Below are positions 10,946 to 24,455 of a stretch of 60,000 nucleotides of DNA, piece after piece. The translations under genes were made by a program, and so were the position numbers. How positions within the stretch are numbered: the stretch's first letter is position 1; every line of letters starts with the position of its first letter. The stretch is taken from NCBI RefSeq assembly GCF_932526225.1, contig NC_064037.1:17400471-17460470 (forward strand), written 5' to 3'. Under the pieces are notes generated by a model, which made no database searches, was not told the DNA's origin, and worked only from the letters and a program-made list of their open reading frames with translations. Source of the stretch: Nematostella vectensis. Its lineage: Eukaryota > Cnidaria > Anthozoa > Actiniaria > Edwardsiidae.

Positions 10946-13022
10946 TGACTCACCAATCTGAATTCAGTCTCTTCTGCAAACACGTGACTAGTCTTAATGG
11001 TTTAAAAGTAGACTCATTTGGAGTATTATATCACAATCTTTTCTCTTTAACAAAAACTTTTCAATTATCTCGAGCCTTGTTAACCAAACAAGTCAAATTA
11101 TAAGAGCCCTTTTCTTGTTGTGTTATCTTCCTACACAAGACATAAAAACAAACGGTTTGACTATCAAACGACCACGACTTATTGAAATGAGCTTTCTGAT
11201 AATCATGTATTCTAAAATGGAATTTTCCAAAAGAGAACACGACTTATTTTGATTGGAGCCCGAAGTGAGCGTGTCAGCGGTATTTGTAGCAGGTGCGCGG
11301 CGCTCTGTTTGTGCAGGTGACGCGAGCGCTCAGATGATGACGTGCCGCCGCCATTTATCAGAATACGAGAAACACTCACGTCGAAATTTTATCAAGAGAA
11401 AACTTGACCATCGCTTGTGATAAGAAACCACGCAGACCACAAAGTGGTTTGTCGTGTTACGCGCTGTTCCGGAAATCGCGCCATAGTGGGGCATTAAAGA
11501 TACATGAGAGACATCTTATTCCGTATTGTTTAATAGTTATCCTTTTAGGCTTCTTGTAAGCCTTTGCAAATTTTTCAAAAGTAAGAAACGCGGTTTAATT
11601 AGCCCTTAACATAACGGATTACCTACTCGAGTCCAAGATTGGAGTTTTTTTTTTTTATTCTACTGGTGTCCGTAACAACCCAATGCAGTCTCGCCTTCTT
11701 TCTCGGTTTTATTATGCTAAATCTATTGATGAGCTGTGAATTGAATAATCATAGTCCGTAAATAGTTTAAAACAGGCTGCATTTACCCAGCCGTGTTAAG
11801 TGTTGTAGAAAATCGAAATGTGTCGGGGATAAGGCGGCCGCTTTTGACAGAACAAATGGCGAAGTGAAAATAAAAAGGAGATATTTGAGAAGTGAACAGG
11901 CGTCTTGATTTCTCAAGTCGGAAGTAGATAGTTGGTGAAGTGAGCATGTCGGCGCTGTGGACCTGTCGAATACGATTCTTTTGCACCCTCTAGTCGTATC
12001 GGCTGCGTTTGTTGAAGCCACAGGAAGTAAAGGATTTCTTCTCAAACTCATTACCTCTCATCATTACCAAGGATAAGTGAATCTCGCGGCAGATGTCGTC
12101 TCATTGCTCTCGATACGTAAGAATTTGAGGATTTAGCGAGCCAAGTAGCCGCAAATAAAAGTGTTTCTAGCAGGGAGGCTGTTCCGAGACAAGCGAAATC
12201 TAACGAAGGGGACATTGTACAGTGAAAAAGAATTGTAAACAAACTGTTGGAATCGATCTTGTTGTGACATTTCGCACTAGCAACAATAGTGTTTTTGCGG
12301 TGATAAAAGTAAATCATTGTGCCAACGATTTCCGCATGTCGGCGCGGCTTTTCAAACTTTTCCGAATCGTGCTGTGCTAAGCCCTCGAGGCTCACACCAT
12401 CGCTTTCGGATGCAGCTCAAAAGGAACAATTGTCCAAACAATAGGCACAAATTGCGCGCCAGCTCTCGTTGACATAACCAGCGACAAACAAAAGACTGTT
12501 GAAGGTTTGTTTTTCACGGCACAAAGAATCTCGATGTCAGTGGGTTTTGTGAAAGCCTGTCACATCTAGTACGTCAATATTCGAATTGACAGGCGCAGCC
12601 ATAGGCACAAAGATCGGTCTTTACACACGACAGTCGTGAAAACTCACTGTTATTCTTTGGCGTTAATTAGACCATAACAACCCGAAGCTCTGGCGATTTT
12701 GATGGCTTTTCGCTACGGCGCTTGATTTGCCTAATTGAGGCCGTAAATTTTCGGGTGAGAGCTTAAGTGCAATTGCCTTATTGTATTGAACGTTTTCAGG
12801 CTTGTTTGGGTGTTTCGGAGGGATCGAGTGAAAACCAGCTGTCTTCAGTGCAATCGCAAGCCGCCTCCCACAGCCCCGCGAAAACACAGCGTAACGTATG
12901 CATAAATTTCACGCAACGCTCACGGGTAGTTAACATAAGCAGTGGTGACTCCTGACAGTCGGATCTGTGGACTGCGTTTGACTCGTGCACTCGTAATACT
13001 TGCGCCACATCTTCAGGCGAAC
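10946..13022. other. 5' flank of the Lhx1/5 gene
   Basis: About 2 kb of repeat-free, moderately GC-richer DNA before the Lhx1/5 start codon. No TATA box or other promoter element was pinned down. Several minus-strand open frames here have no splice or family support. A developmental gene would be expected to have its promoter and 5' UTR in this stretch, but that is inference. Confidence 0.5.
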
Positions 13023-16000
13023 ATGGTTCAGCAGTGCGCTGGATGTCAGCTCCCAATCGCAGATAAATTCTTATTGAAGGTTTTAGATGGTGTGTGGCAC
13101 GCGCAATGTGTCCAATGTAGCGACTGCAAGTGCCCATTGACAGAGCGATGTTTCTCACGAGAAGGCAAACTCTTCTGCAAAACCGACTTCTACAGGTGAG
13201 TACTGTCAATGAATGAGCATGGTGAATAAAAACCGCGCGACACCATCGCCGCCTTATGTCCGAGATTTCTTTGATTTTCTAGGAAGTGTTCAAGTGTAAA
13301 TGTACATCTCGCCTATGAGAAGGCACTGATGAATTGACAATATTCTAATTTTGGCAGACGATACGGGACCAAGTGCTCAGGCTGTGATCAAGGGATCTCG
13401 CCAAACGATATGGTTCGTCGAGCAAAACACTTGGTTTTCCACGTTGACTGTTTTGTCTGTTCCTACTGCAAGCGCCAAATAACAACAGGCGACGAGCTAT
13501 ACTACATCGGAGATGGCAGTTTCATCTGTAGGGACGATTATTATCATTCCCATCCGACCAACCTTGATGGTAACTTTTACAATAATTCAACGAATTAGTT
13601 TGTTTATTCATTCTCACAAGCTATTTAATCTTAATAACTCTAATTTTTACCATGTTATGTTTCATTGTTTCCTAGATGCCATAGATGAGCCAAAGGATCT
13701 AAGTTACGGGTTGGACGAGGATTTGGACGCCGCACTGGCGAGCAAGCGACGTGGTCCGCGAACAACTATTAAAGCCAAGCAGCTAGAGGCCTTAAAATCT
13801 ACTTTTGCGGCAACTCCTAAGCCGTCCAGAAACATTCGAGAAAAACTCGCTCAGGAAACGGGTCTAAATATGCGCGTAATTCAAGTGTGGTTTCAAAATA
13901 GAAGGTCTAAAGAGAGGCGATTGAAGCAATCAGGGGGGCAGACCCCTACATCTCGACCATCCAGGCCTTCGCGTAGGTCCCGAATCGCTCGCAATAATAG
14001 TGATGGTAGCAACGAAAGTCAACAGGAACTCCAAAACTCTTCGCACCTCAATTACCAACAAGGTAAGTAAAGCTGTACAAGGCCTCGTTTGCGGCGTATG
14101 CTGTGCGTGTGTAGGGGTTTGCGTAGTCATGCAGTCTCGAAGTGGTGTATTATCGGTACACGGTCCGCCACATCTCTCACCACCACGGCAAACATTATCA
14201 ACAAGTTTTTCACAACTTTAATGGACAGTACTTGAATCTGTTTGACCAGTTGTTCGAGTACTTGTTTTGTGCTTTGCGAGTGCTTTGTGTCGGTAAATCT
14301 ATGTTGGGCTGATGAGACGTCAACCTGACGCTACCTTATTCCACAAATGGCCATCCCTGATTTAGCTTGTTTAATCTGGAGCTCAGAACTGTTACATTTT
14401 CAAATTTCAAATTAACTAGCGTCTGTCGTAGTTATGGTATTGTTCTAATTAAGCTTGTAGTCTGCGGTCGAAAATTACTTCCAAAAGACCTGCTAGTTGT
14501 ACGAGCATGAACGGGGAGATCGCGCGCAAAACTTCTCCGAGCTTAGATCCACTAAAGTGATTTCCCGTTTTGAGGATATTGAAATCAGAGCTGGTAGACG
14601 TCCTTAAGCTATGCGAATATCTTGTTTTCGGTAAGCGCTTTTTTGACAGGCGGGCATACGAGACCAGGTGAACGCAGCTTGGTGTTTAGAGCGATGCGAT
14701 AGTAAGCCACCTACTCAAGCTTTCTTGTCTTTACTATAAATACCGCTCGTTTTCTGGAGCCCCAGAGCCAGAAATCTTCGTAAAAGGACACCAACGACAA
14801 GGGTTTCGTATTTCCTAGTTAGCCACTTCGCGTTGGAGGCGTCTTATTGCATCTGTGTGATATGTTTTGGTCTCGTATTAAAAAGTCAGAATGTATTTTA
14901 ATACCGGGATTATTGACTTTTCTGGTCGGTAGATTATATAGTTTACTTTTTAAGCAGCATTTTAGATCATGGTGTACATCTAGGTGTTTCTTTTCGTAAT
15001 CATATGTACAAAACTTCACCAAAAACACCTGAAAGTTAAAAATCTCAAATTCGATATCTTCGTATACTGATCGAGCCTGTGATACGTGCGCTGTCTGTTG
15101 CATTCTTTGTAAGAGAATTAGAATTTTAATATTTCCCATGAAACGAATGAACGTTTCACTATTTTTATAGTAATTTATTATCCGTATAGAATCGTATTTA
15201 CTCTGGCTTCAGACCAAGGGCCAATATTAATGTGTTAAGAGAGAGCTCTTATTGCTCCAAGAGAAGCGTCCGTCCTCAGTATGAAAACTTGACTATAAAC
15301 CAACCAACTTCTTAAGTGCTTGTATTTTAATGACGATTCTTGTGTATTTGAGCAACATATTACGTAGTAGAAAACATACAATGGTATCAAGTTCTTTTAG
15401 CGAGTTTTAAATTAGGTTTTCCTCCATGAAAAAATGTAAAAACCATTGAAGAAGTATCTGGATTTTTTTAATCTGTTTTGTTGAACATTTTGTAGGACAA
15501 GCTGTTGTGTGTGTTTTGTTTTGGTGTGTTCTCAGATGTGGCTTGCAGCTTGCTGCGTGGAGCTGTTTGCAGCATTTCTTTCTATTCTCTGATCATGGTC
15601 TATGCTGCATAACACTAAACACGTTCACCTATGAATAACAAGGCTAGTACTCTATCTCAAATGAAATTCCTCACTCTAACGTTACATTAAAATAATACAT
15701 TTTTAAAACCAAATAAAATGCCATACAGCACAAGTCTGAGAACGCCGCGAAGTTTTAATGCTCTAAAACGCGTACCTTTTTCATAACTCTAAAGGTATAA
15801 AGGATGATTTCTAGTGTCTTCAAATTTAATTCTGTGAAATAGAGTAATGGCGTATTGCTTTGTTCCTTTATCTCGCCTGGCTAGCCTTTTGAAAGCCGAC
15901 ATATTTTTTGCCCGGGGAGGTTTTTCGGAGAAAGCCTCTCCGACTTAGATCTTATGTCATCCCTAAATAGTTCTAGAAAGCATGAAACACACCACTCAAT

Positions 16001-17243
16001 CTATTTAGACGGTTCAAAACAAACTAATTTTCGGCACTTTTTGTAGTTTGTTAGGTGGGGCATTAGTCAAATGCAATCATGTTTTTCCCCGTTTACATTT
16101 GTGAATCAGGGAAAATTTTGCAATACAGCTTCCCTGAGCAGGCAGCTTCTCATGATTTACAAACGTTTCAAGACCTAAACAGAGTTCTTTCAGCAAAAAT
16201 GGATTCAGGGTGATTGGTAGAGAAATATCGTAAAAGGAGATTTTTTAATGGCTTACAAGGAATCGTAAAAGAAAGGAGAGTTTCTTAATAAAAGTATTCT
16301 ATATTTCAATACACCAGTTAGCGTTGTGTTCGACAAAAATGCTCGTAAGCGTATCCGATATGAGTCTGATTTCAATCTAAACTGATCCCTTCTGTAATAC
16401 GCCTAATCTTACTAAGTCTGCCCTTCGCGATTCTAGAGTGTCGAGCTTTCGCCGCTGATTTCTAAGCCTCCTCTTTGCGATAGCGTTTAAGATTTATCTA
16501 TTCATCATTCAACCCAGATAAGGACTATTTTGCAAAGTTAAAGCCTAAAGCCGCTCGGCCATCTCAAACGGCCATCTTCAACTCTACTTTTTTTTCCCTG
16601 TGCGCGCTAGAACGTCTGCACACATTAAGTTGGCGATGCTCTTAATGATCAATCTACGTCTCATTGTTTGAGCAAGAACGCCAGTGAAACCCGCTGCAAA
16701 AACCTTGCAAATAAAACTGGGCCGCGTAACTCCATGCAGTGGTTATCAGAAAGGCTTCCCACAGTGATTCTTCGTTAATCCAGCAACGGGGGCCACCGAC
16801 AATTTCTGATAAAAACCTTTTAAAAATACATGCTCGGATCATCAAGGATTTTTTTCTTGCTAACCCGCAAAGCCTGTAGAAAAAAAGCTATTCAACGCGT
16901 TGTTTCACGTTTGCTGAGAGTTCATTTTTTATTTACAGATCTACAAACTCCACCTAGCCACTACGGAAACCCGTCGAATTTCAGCGAGTTCTACTCGCAA
17001 AACTCACCCGTTCCCGACGGGATTTCAATGAACAACTCGCAACTTCATCCGCATCCTACGAACTTTGGATCCGGGCAGCACATGCGGAGACCCGCCAGCT
17101 TGCCTAATAACGAACTCGCAGAAGGCGGCGGGATGGCAACTCCGCAAAGTCTGAATCTAGCCGGTCAGAGCCCGGGAACAGGCGTATTTCCAGCAGCCAT
17201 GCAACATAAAAGTGCGATCGCAGGCTCTGATGATGTATGGTGA
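13023..17243 (+). CDS. lhx1: LIM-homeobox transcription factor, Lhx1/5 (Lim1) type
   Basis: Four coding exons (13023-13195, 13358-13569, 13676-14062, 16939-17243) join in frame to 358 aa with canonical GT-AG introns of 162, 106 and 2876 bp. LIM domain 1 has all eight zinc ligands (C5, C8, H26, C29, C32, C35, C52, D55). LIM domain 2 starts at C64 and C67 and ends near D118. The homeodomain spans about residues 153-212 and includes [12 protein letters not shown] with Gln at position 50. The domain order and the sequence [12 protein letters not shown] are typical of the Lhx1/Lhx5/Lin-11 group, nuclear DNA-binding proteins that work with LIM-binding cofactors (Ldb) in axial and neural patterning. 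The C-terminal exon is Pro/Ser/Asn-rich and ends DDVW. Each LIM domain has its own exon. The first Met directly precedes the LIM domain, as expected for the family. The long last intron could hold regulatory DNA. Confidence 0.95.
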
Positions 17244-17945
17244 ATAATAATGGCATGGTTGATATCTATTATCAGATGCTAGCGTGTCTCACAGCAAAAA
17301 GCGGTGCGTTGGTTGATCGGAACTGCGCTGGGATACTCAAAATGCCTAGAAGTGTTTGGGAGATCGTAAAGGAATTGCACACAATATGCTGATTGATTAA
17401 GCGACCAACATGCTCCTTGCTTTGAAGATCTCACCCCAGCCCTGGTTCTTAAAGTGCATTTCACGACCAAGCGTGAAATTAGACTAGAGGTTGACTCTTT
17501 GATCACACAATCATGGTAGCCACGATATCGCAGTTCCCAGGGATCAAGAGGCCCGCTCACGTGAAACCATAACAAAGTCTTGGCAGAAAGTGAAACATAC
17601 TCTGTCGGCATATCTAACAAAAACTATGATAAATACTGACAAGAGTTTTAAGTGCATACAATCTCAGAGAGAGTCAGAAATTATTGAATAAAATTTATGG
17701 ATTTGAACATACACACGGAATATATAGAAATATATATAGAGCTATGAACTTTAAATACTTTTATACAAATGTGTATTCATATATTATGATGTAAATGAAA
17801 TAACACACGGAAAAATGACGCGTTGTCGTTGAATGCTGCAAAAAAGTCGATATTGGTCCCTTTAAATTCTCTCCCTACAGAAGAAGGGTTTGTTTTTTTT
17901 TTTTTTTTGCAGGGGCATGTGGAGAAACTTCACTCAAAATAAAAC
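17244..17945 (+). terminator. Lhx1/5 3' UTR with candidate polyadenylation signals
   Basis: AATAAA occurs at 17687-17692 (444 nt after the stop) and again at 17940-17945. The first is the likelier 3' end; both are predictions from the hexamer alone. Confidence 0.45.
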
Positions 17946-20900
17946 CGTTGCCTCAATCATTAAAGTCTGGATCAAGAAGTGGAATAGTGTTTTTACCATT
18001 TAAGAAAGCTTGATTACATACGAGAAGTAGCACTAAAATCTAACTGCTTTTACTTGAATAATTTAGAGTCGATATTAGCTGAATGGTGTAAAACTTGTCA
18101 GTTATCCTGGGATTTCTTGTGGAAATTTGTTCATATTTGTGCGCGAGGAAAACAAGTCGAATGCAAAATTAGAATGTAAATGTATGTAAAAATATAGCTA
18201 TTATTCAAATCGCGGATCGTTTTCTCCTGAAAGTAACGGCGTTTCTTTCATTTCTCGGATAAATATACTTGTTTTTATGCTTCACGTCGAAACAGCTGTG
18301 GAAAAGAAGCAATAAAACCGGTCTTAGCGCGTTTTTAACACGTGGAAGGTTTGTCTAGTACACCCTGAGGCGAAACTCTTGACAACTAGGCCGTCAGGAG
18401 CTCTATCCAAACGTCGGCGACTAGAAGAGGAAACTCAAAAAGGAGAACTCTCCAGTGAGGATGGCGTTGCGGCGGGTCTTGAGGAGGCTTAGTTGTCGGT
18501 AGAATTATGGTAAAAAACAGGCTGCGTTTTACCCAAGTGTGGTTTAAGATCTTCGGGGGGCCCGGCCCCCTATGGGCATACTGGTCAAGCTAGGAATATT
18601 TCTTTTACAATCAGGGAAAAAATACATGTATTATGTAAAAAGGCTTCGCGGGGTCTTTGACAAAACACCGACGCTGAAACATAGAGGCAGGGGGCTAATA
18701 GGCACATTTCCTCCCGCTCGTGAATACTGTGTATTGATCTTTGTCGAAATATTGTCTAATTCCCGCCTTAATACTATCCAATTCATGCTCTTTTAACTTT
18801 AACAATTAAGATGGATTGTTTGTGGGTTTTCTACCTGAAGTCTGTTTGTTTTTTTTCCCCAGCGCTTTGTCGTCTAGCGTTTAAGATTTTATAATCTGGA
18901 TGTTAAAGAGCGCGCGTCGCAAATCTCATACTCCTTGTCAAGAACTTGATCAGGATTGGTTTCATAGGTAGATTTTCCCGCTCCGGGCATAATTTATGCA
19001 AACACCAAGATATGCCAATCCGTTTCTTATCTCCAAAACAACCAAAATCCAAACGTTGTTTGTGATACTCAACTTGGGGTTTTTTGAAGTCCCCATCGTA
19101 TTTCTCGAAATTCTTATTCCTTATTAATTTACCCTTTTTCACCATCATCATTCGTTAAAACTAAGTCAATTGATGTTTTCGTTTTTAAAACTTTTAACTC
19201 TAATACGCAGGACGGTGCCTAAAGCGTGTAATTTCGCAATACATGAAAAGGGAACACGCCAACATAAATTACACGTGCTTTCTGACTATTTTGCCATGGT
19301 ATTTCTCACCATTTTAAGTACCTTGAAGAAACTGTAATAGAGCTACATTCATCGCCTTTTGAGAAGTTTAAACTTTCATTAGCCTCCCTTGTTTTAGAAC
19401 TCGCTATGGCAGGTGCTTGTTTGAATCGCTAAGTTGATCACTAAAGCTACAATTTAAGTCAAGACAGTCTGCTTGTTCTTTCCGCTTTCCTATCGTGCTA
19501 TAAACTTAGCTTCTTATAATTTAAATAGGCGAAAGAGCTTTTTTATTGTTTAGTTATGATCAGGCTAACTAGCCTTTCTCTACTAATTAACGGTTTCTCT
19601 TTTTCTATTCCAAGGCGGTATGTTTTCATCTTAGGAATAAATTTCTTTAGGATCGAGTCCCCCGGGACCTCATTTAGGTCGCCTTTTGGATTGTTTTAAG
19701 TGCTTTTCTAAAATGCTTTTGTCTTGTTTGATTTTAAGATTGCTCTGTTTGTAAGTACTTCAGGTAGGTGTTTTTAACACTTGAACAGAAACGTGTTTTA
19801 CAGTTATACGACTCTACAATAAATGACCGTATTTCTTACACAAAAAACACCCATGAGTCTTTCAACGCCTATGAATAGTAAAACAGCATCTTAAATCCCC
19901 ATATTTCTCACACACAAAAAATTCCATTCAACGCCTTAATAGTGCTGACGACAAGGAACGAAAATAAAACTTTCTCTTTTCTGAATGCAATAAGTAGACA
20001 ATATTATTTTGCTCCTTTTTTTCTCTGTTGCACCTTTGGCATATTAAAGCTATTAAAGGGACTTTGTAAAATTAGCAATTCTAATTCTGGATTAGTCAAA
20101 CACATCTAAAGATGATGGTGGCCAGGGATGTAGAACCAGATGGTCTTAATTTCCACGATCTCACTTGCCTCTTATTATAATTTTCTTTATTCGAAACATC
20201 CCGCTTTTGCAAATAGAAGTTAACAACAAGGCAAATACGTCAATAAATAACTATCATTAATGTAAATACTTAGGCCAACACTTATCCGTTCAGAAAAAAA
20301 AACCTAAATGAGCCCACTTTATTGGCATTTGATGAGCGTTCGGGTTCTCTTATGCGACAAGCCGACTCTGCGATTGGTACAAACTTTCTCACCAAAACCA
20401 GCCCTTCACAATCGGCTTTTTAGAAGAATTTCGCAAGGCATTTTGATACCAACACCTTTATGAGCTTGAAAAAATATATATAGTTTCTTTTTGCGGCGCT
20501 TTGGCCACTATGCAAGGGAAGTTACTATATAATAGTTGTTCTTTTTTGCGTCGCTTGTCTTTACCGACAAAAGTTTCTCAAAAACACCTATTAAGAAAAT
20601 CAGGGTTTTGATAATATTTTACGGAAGCGCGCAATGCTCTTTAACCGTAACTCGACGAAAAAACATTTGCTATGTTTTTTGTTTGTACTATTTTGCACCC
20701 GGAATTCCATTTTTTTTTCTGATGCACCATTTACCCTGAGTCACCTACGGAACCTAGTCTAGAGAAGTAGGGGACGAGGTTTGAAACCCCTTCCCCCGTC
20801 TTTCTCGTCTTACAGTAAGTACTCATATCCAGCCTGTATTAAATTAGCCATAACCATTATTAATTATAAGGAGGGTTAGGGTAGGTGCGCTGTTTTGGCT

Positions 20901-21540
20901 GTGCTTGTTGTTTTTCCATGTTTGCTGGTTTATTGTTTCCCTCGCCTATGTCCCCCGTGGTGTTTGGGACAATACGCGTGGGCGCTCCAAAGAGTCGTGG
21001 CGTGTCCCGCTGTGCTGTAAGCCCTTACCATGACTGAACCTTGATGTAAATAATCTTAAGCTCATGTCAAATAGAATAGCTCGAGACATGCTGCATCACC
21101 GGCATATTGTTTGCCCTAACAAAAACATCACTGAAAACGATTCCATGCCGTGACCATATCCGGACAAAACAACCCTGTATTGCCGATTCAAAGACAGCCA
21201 CAAACCTATTTTATGTATTTTTTAACATTTTATTGTTTCGTGCACTGGCAAAGGCATAGTCTTGGCGCAGGCTGATGCAAGGTTTTTATCTGATGGGTAT
21301 TGGTGCACATGTTACCTTAGGCCTTATACACCCTTTAATACCTTTACCCAAACATAGTCTAATCCTTGCATCTTTTTTATATTAATGTCTCTAAAAGTCT
21401 CGGTAAGTTTGCGTTTTGCACCGTCTTGTTTTCTTTGTCAAATAGACCCAGTAGTCTTTGCGAGCGCTCTCCGATGGCCCGTATCGTAGAAAAGCGCAAT
21501 CTTGGCGGGGAAAAAGGGAAACGTTAATCCATGAGAAAGA
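17946..21540. other. Gene-poor intergenic stretch
   Basis: About 3.6 kb without a convincing exon on either strand and without arrays. A minus-strand open frame at 18903-19151 has protein-like composition but no splice signals or family match and was not called. Confidence 0.5.
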
Positions 21541-21548
21541 GTTTGAAT

Positions 21549-21924
21549 CTGTATCTCTTGGTGTCTGGTAATATATAGGCGGTTATAGTGTATACTTATA
21601 ATCTGTATCTCTTGGTGTCTGGTAATGTATGTGGGCGGTTATAGTGTATACTTATAATCTGTATCTCTTGGTGTCTGGTAATGTATAGGTGGTTATAGTG
21701 TATACTTATAATCTGTATCTCTTGGTGTCTGGTAATATATAGGTGGTTATAGTGTATACTTATAATCTGTATCTCTTGGTGTCTGGTAATGTATGTGGGC
21801 GGTTATAGTGTATACTGATAATCTGTATCTCTTGGTGTCTGGTAATGTATGTGGGCGGTTATAGTGTATACTTATAATCTGTATCTCTTGGTGTCTGGTA
21901 ATGCATGTGGCGGTTATGGTGTAA
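21549..21924. repeat. Minisatellite, 54-56-bp unit x 7
   Basis: The unit begins CTGTATCTCTTGGTGTCTGG and ends TTATAGTGTATACTTATAAT. Two length forms differ by GTAGG versus GTGGGC near GTAAT(G/A)TAT. Confidence 0.95.
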
Positions 21925-21999
21925 TGGCTGTCGATACAAAGTTTTGATAAAGTTAGTCACGTGGCCACGTGAGAATCACATTTTTATTGCGTTTCTTTT

Positions 22000-22561
22000 A
22001 GGGAAGGGTCATTAATTATCGGGGGGGGGGGCATCTAAGTTGAATTTTAACCTTTTTGTTACGGATACGGGTATCGTCCACACGGAAACGCAAAAACGAT
22101 GACCGAAACGATGAAAACGGTATCCAGAGTGGAACAATTTGAAAACGATACCCCTTCAGCGCCGTGGGGACGGACGAAAACAGACCTTTACGAAAACGAT
22201 GGTGGATAACTCAGATCCAGTCCACTCGGCGCGCGAGTACGCATACGCTGTAGAACTTGTTATGTTTTCGTATCGTTTCCTCGTTTTCGTGGTGACGGGT
22301 CGTATCAAAATGAAAACGCTTCGTGATGACGCGGATCTTTTTGAAAACGGAACAAAAAGGTTGCGTTTTCAAACGAAAACGAATAAATGGGGACAGGGTC
22401 TAAGGAGGCTCAGAAATTGATCAGAATACCGTTTAAAAAAAGGCCCTGCCCTTAATCATATATCAAAATTTGAGGCCCTCCTCCTAATCTGAGTTAAAAA
22501 AATTGCAAACCCTCCCCAAAAACATAGCAGCGCCTCCCCTTGTAAATAATGACCCTTCCCT
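22000..22561. mobile_element. Inverted-repeat element with a second element inside
   Basis: The left end AGGGAAGGGTCATTA (22000-22014) is matched by its inverted copy at 22547-22561 with no mismatch over 15 bp. A G-tract near the left end and C-rich blocks near the right end also mirror each other. The interior 22061-22405 has a different composition: dense AAACG/CGTTT motifs and an edge reading GTCCACACGGAAACG. I read that as a separate nonautonomous element inserted in the first. There are no transposase frames. The class is not assigned. Confidence 0.6.
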
Positions 22562-23925
22562 TAATTAATATCCGACCAGTACTAAACCACTTTCAGGCTT
22601 TCCGGTCAATCAAAACCCTTATTTTCAAACTATCAGGCTTATAAAATGTTGATTGGTCAGCTTCTTGCAGGGAGAGGGTGGTTGGAGACCATTTAAATGC
22701 TGGCCAATGAAAACGCTTCAGGGATTTTGAATGACAGAAGCCAGAAGGCGTTTTATTGGGAATCGTCGGCCAGAGTACCCTGGGTACCAGAGACTCCATA
22801 CTTCTCTCGTCCAGTCACGCTCAGCTAAAATGCCGCGACAAGCGAAGCGAGCGAGAGCCCCAATTCTATTGAAAACTGCAATATTTGGCACGAACCACTG
22901 TAAATGAGCCCTTCGGCAATAAAATCCACGCCTGTCAGACCCACGCCATCAGTGCTACGCAGGCTTCAATGTATACCACCTGCCGCCTCTACCTTATCAA
23001 GATGCGCATGGTCAGGCTACAAGCACGTGACTTGCTCATTAGGGTTACCAAGTACGACTTAATTTTTACCAGCTCATGGTATTGGTTAGCATTGATCATT
23101 AATCAATTAAGACATATTCTCGTTCACAAACCTTACTGAGATATGTTTCCCGGCAGTAAAAACAAAAAATATGTATAATAAAAGTTATGATAAAAGGATA
23201 CAGGCTATGGAAAACTGAAAATAAAAATGATTAACGTATTTTGTTGAGGTTTTTTGCCCCGAAGTCACAGTCCAGCTAAACCACTTAACCCTAAGTGGCA
23301 GCAATTAGCTCCGCGATGGTAGAGTATCGTTGAATGCTGCTAAACAGTTTCCGTTACACCCAAGGCGAACAGGAAGCGCTAGACAGTACTTAGTAAGAAT
23401 CATCTTTCGAGATTATCTTAAACAGTGCCGGTATCTAGAGAACTCCTCATTGACTACAATAGGTATTGACTTCCTTTTTAGAACGAAACGGATACTCTGG
23501 TTTGCTGATTTCAACCAAAAGAAATACATTTTATTTCCAAAGAAAACTCTTCCTCTCAATTTCTTTCGATTTGTTGTAATTGAGCATTTAAACTTGAGAT
23601 GGTAATATAAGTTGACGGTAATATAAGATCCTGAGACTGTTAATACGTTTACGTTTTCCCGTTTGTCCGACCAATGGATTTTCGATTTTAGAAAGGTTGA
23701 TCGCATGGATTTGTGCATTTGTCCACAGGCAGCCCAAGGCTACTGTCAGTGGTTTACAAAGGAATGTATGGGGAAATTTATGTTAGCAAAAAAAATATCT
23801 TTAAGAAAAAAAACCATAGACCTTGTAATATCGTGTTTGTGTCTTCCTTTATTTCAATTTTGCCGATAGAATGTTAGTAAAGCAATTTTGAAGCTCGCTA
23901 CGGATTGTGTGTTTTGCAGTATACA
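22562..23925. other. No gene seen
   Basis: Unique-looking DNA. Open frames of 68-100 codons on both strands lack splice support and recognisable motifs. Confidence 0.5.
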
Positions 23926-24175
23926 GTATACACCTATTTCACAAAAGGTTGTCAGTGCAAATAGCGAATGACAAATGGTAAATGGCTTATGGGTAATAAT
24001 TATTCGTAAAATTAAAGGTGTTAAATAAAGTCCAGCAATGTCAGAGCCAAGCATTGGTAACCTTTTATGGATAGTTGTTTTGATTTATCCATATTCTTCG
24101 AGACGCATGGTTACTTTCGGTCAGAAAACTGCCATTTTCCATTTGCGCTGACAACCTTTATTGAAATAGGTGTAT
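23926..24175. mobile_element. MITE-like element, about 250 bp
   Basis: The left end TATACACCTATTTCAC is followed by AAAAGGTTGTCAGTGCAAAT. The same sequence with few changes is found inverted at the right end (ATTTGCGCTGACAACCTTTA then TGAAATAGGTGTATA). No coding capacity. The outer TATA-rich bases could include the target duplication. Confidence 0.65.
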
Positions 24176-24272
24176 ATAAAGTGTATAAATAGTGTGAGCG
24201 CAATAGCGTTTGGGGCCTCGGGTTACATTTCCTGTCGAAACATCGTAGATCTTTGGTCGGCGTCTTGCGTTA

Positions 24273-24455
24273 TTCGTTACACATCGTTACAATGATAATA
24301 ACAACGTGTTCTCTTGTATACTTCGTTACACATCGTTACAATGATAATAACACGGTGTTCTCTTGTATACTTCGTTACACATCGTTACAATGATAATAAC
24401 AACGTGTTCTCTTGTATACTTCGTTACACATGATTACAATGATAATAACACGGTG
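24273..24455. repeat. 49-bp repeat x 3.7 made from the end of a coding exon
   Basis: Copies start TTCGTTACACATCGTTACAA at 24273, 24322, 24371 and 24420. The last copy overlaps the stop codon and the final ten or so codons of membrane-protein gene B, read on the minus strand. The array is therefore a tandem amplification of that coding end into the 3' flank. Confidence 0.85.

Noticed and set aside
12051-13209. Minus-strand frames of 74-137 codons around the Lhx1/5 start
   Set aside because: One overlaps the conserved LIM exon in antisense; the others lack support. They are shadows of GC-richer DNA.
18903-19151. 82-codon minus-strand frame with protein-like composition
   Set aside because: No splice signals, no recognised motif and no neighbouring exons.
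20860-20890. GGAGGGTTAGGGTAGG, telomere-like
   Set aside because: Only one TTAGGG; not an interstitial telomere array.
22139-22420. 93-codon plus-strand frame
   Set aside because: It falls inside the AAACG-rich inner mobile element and has no family resemblance.
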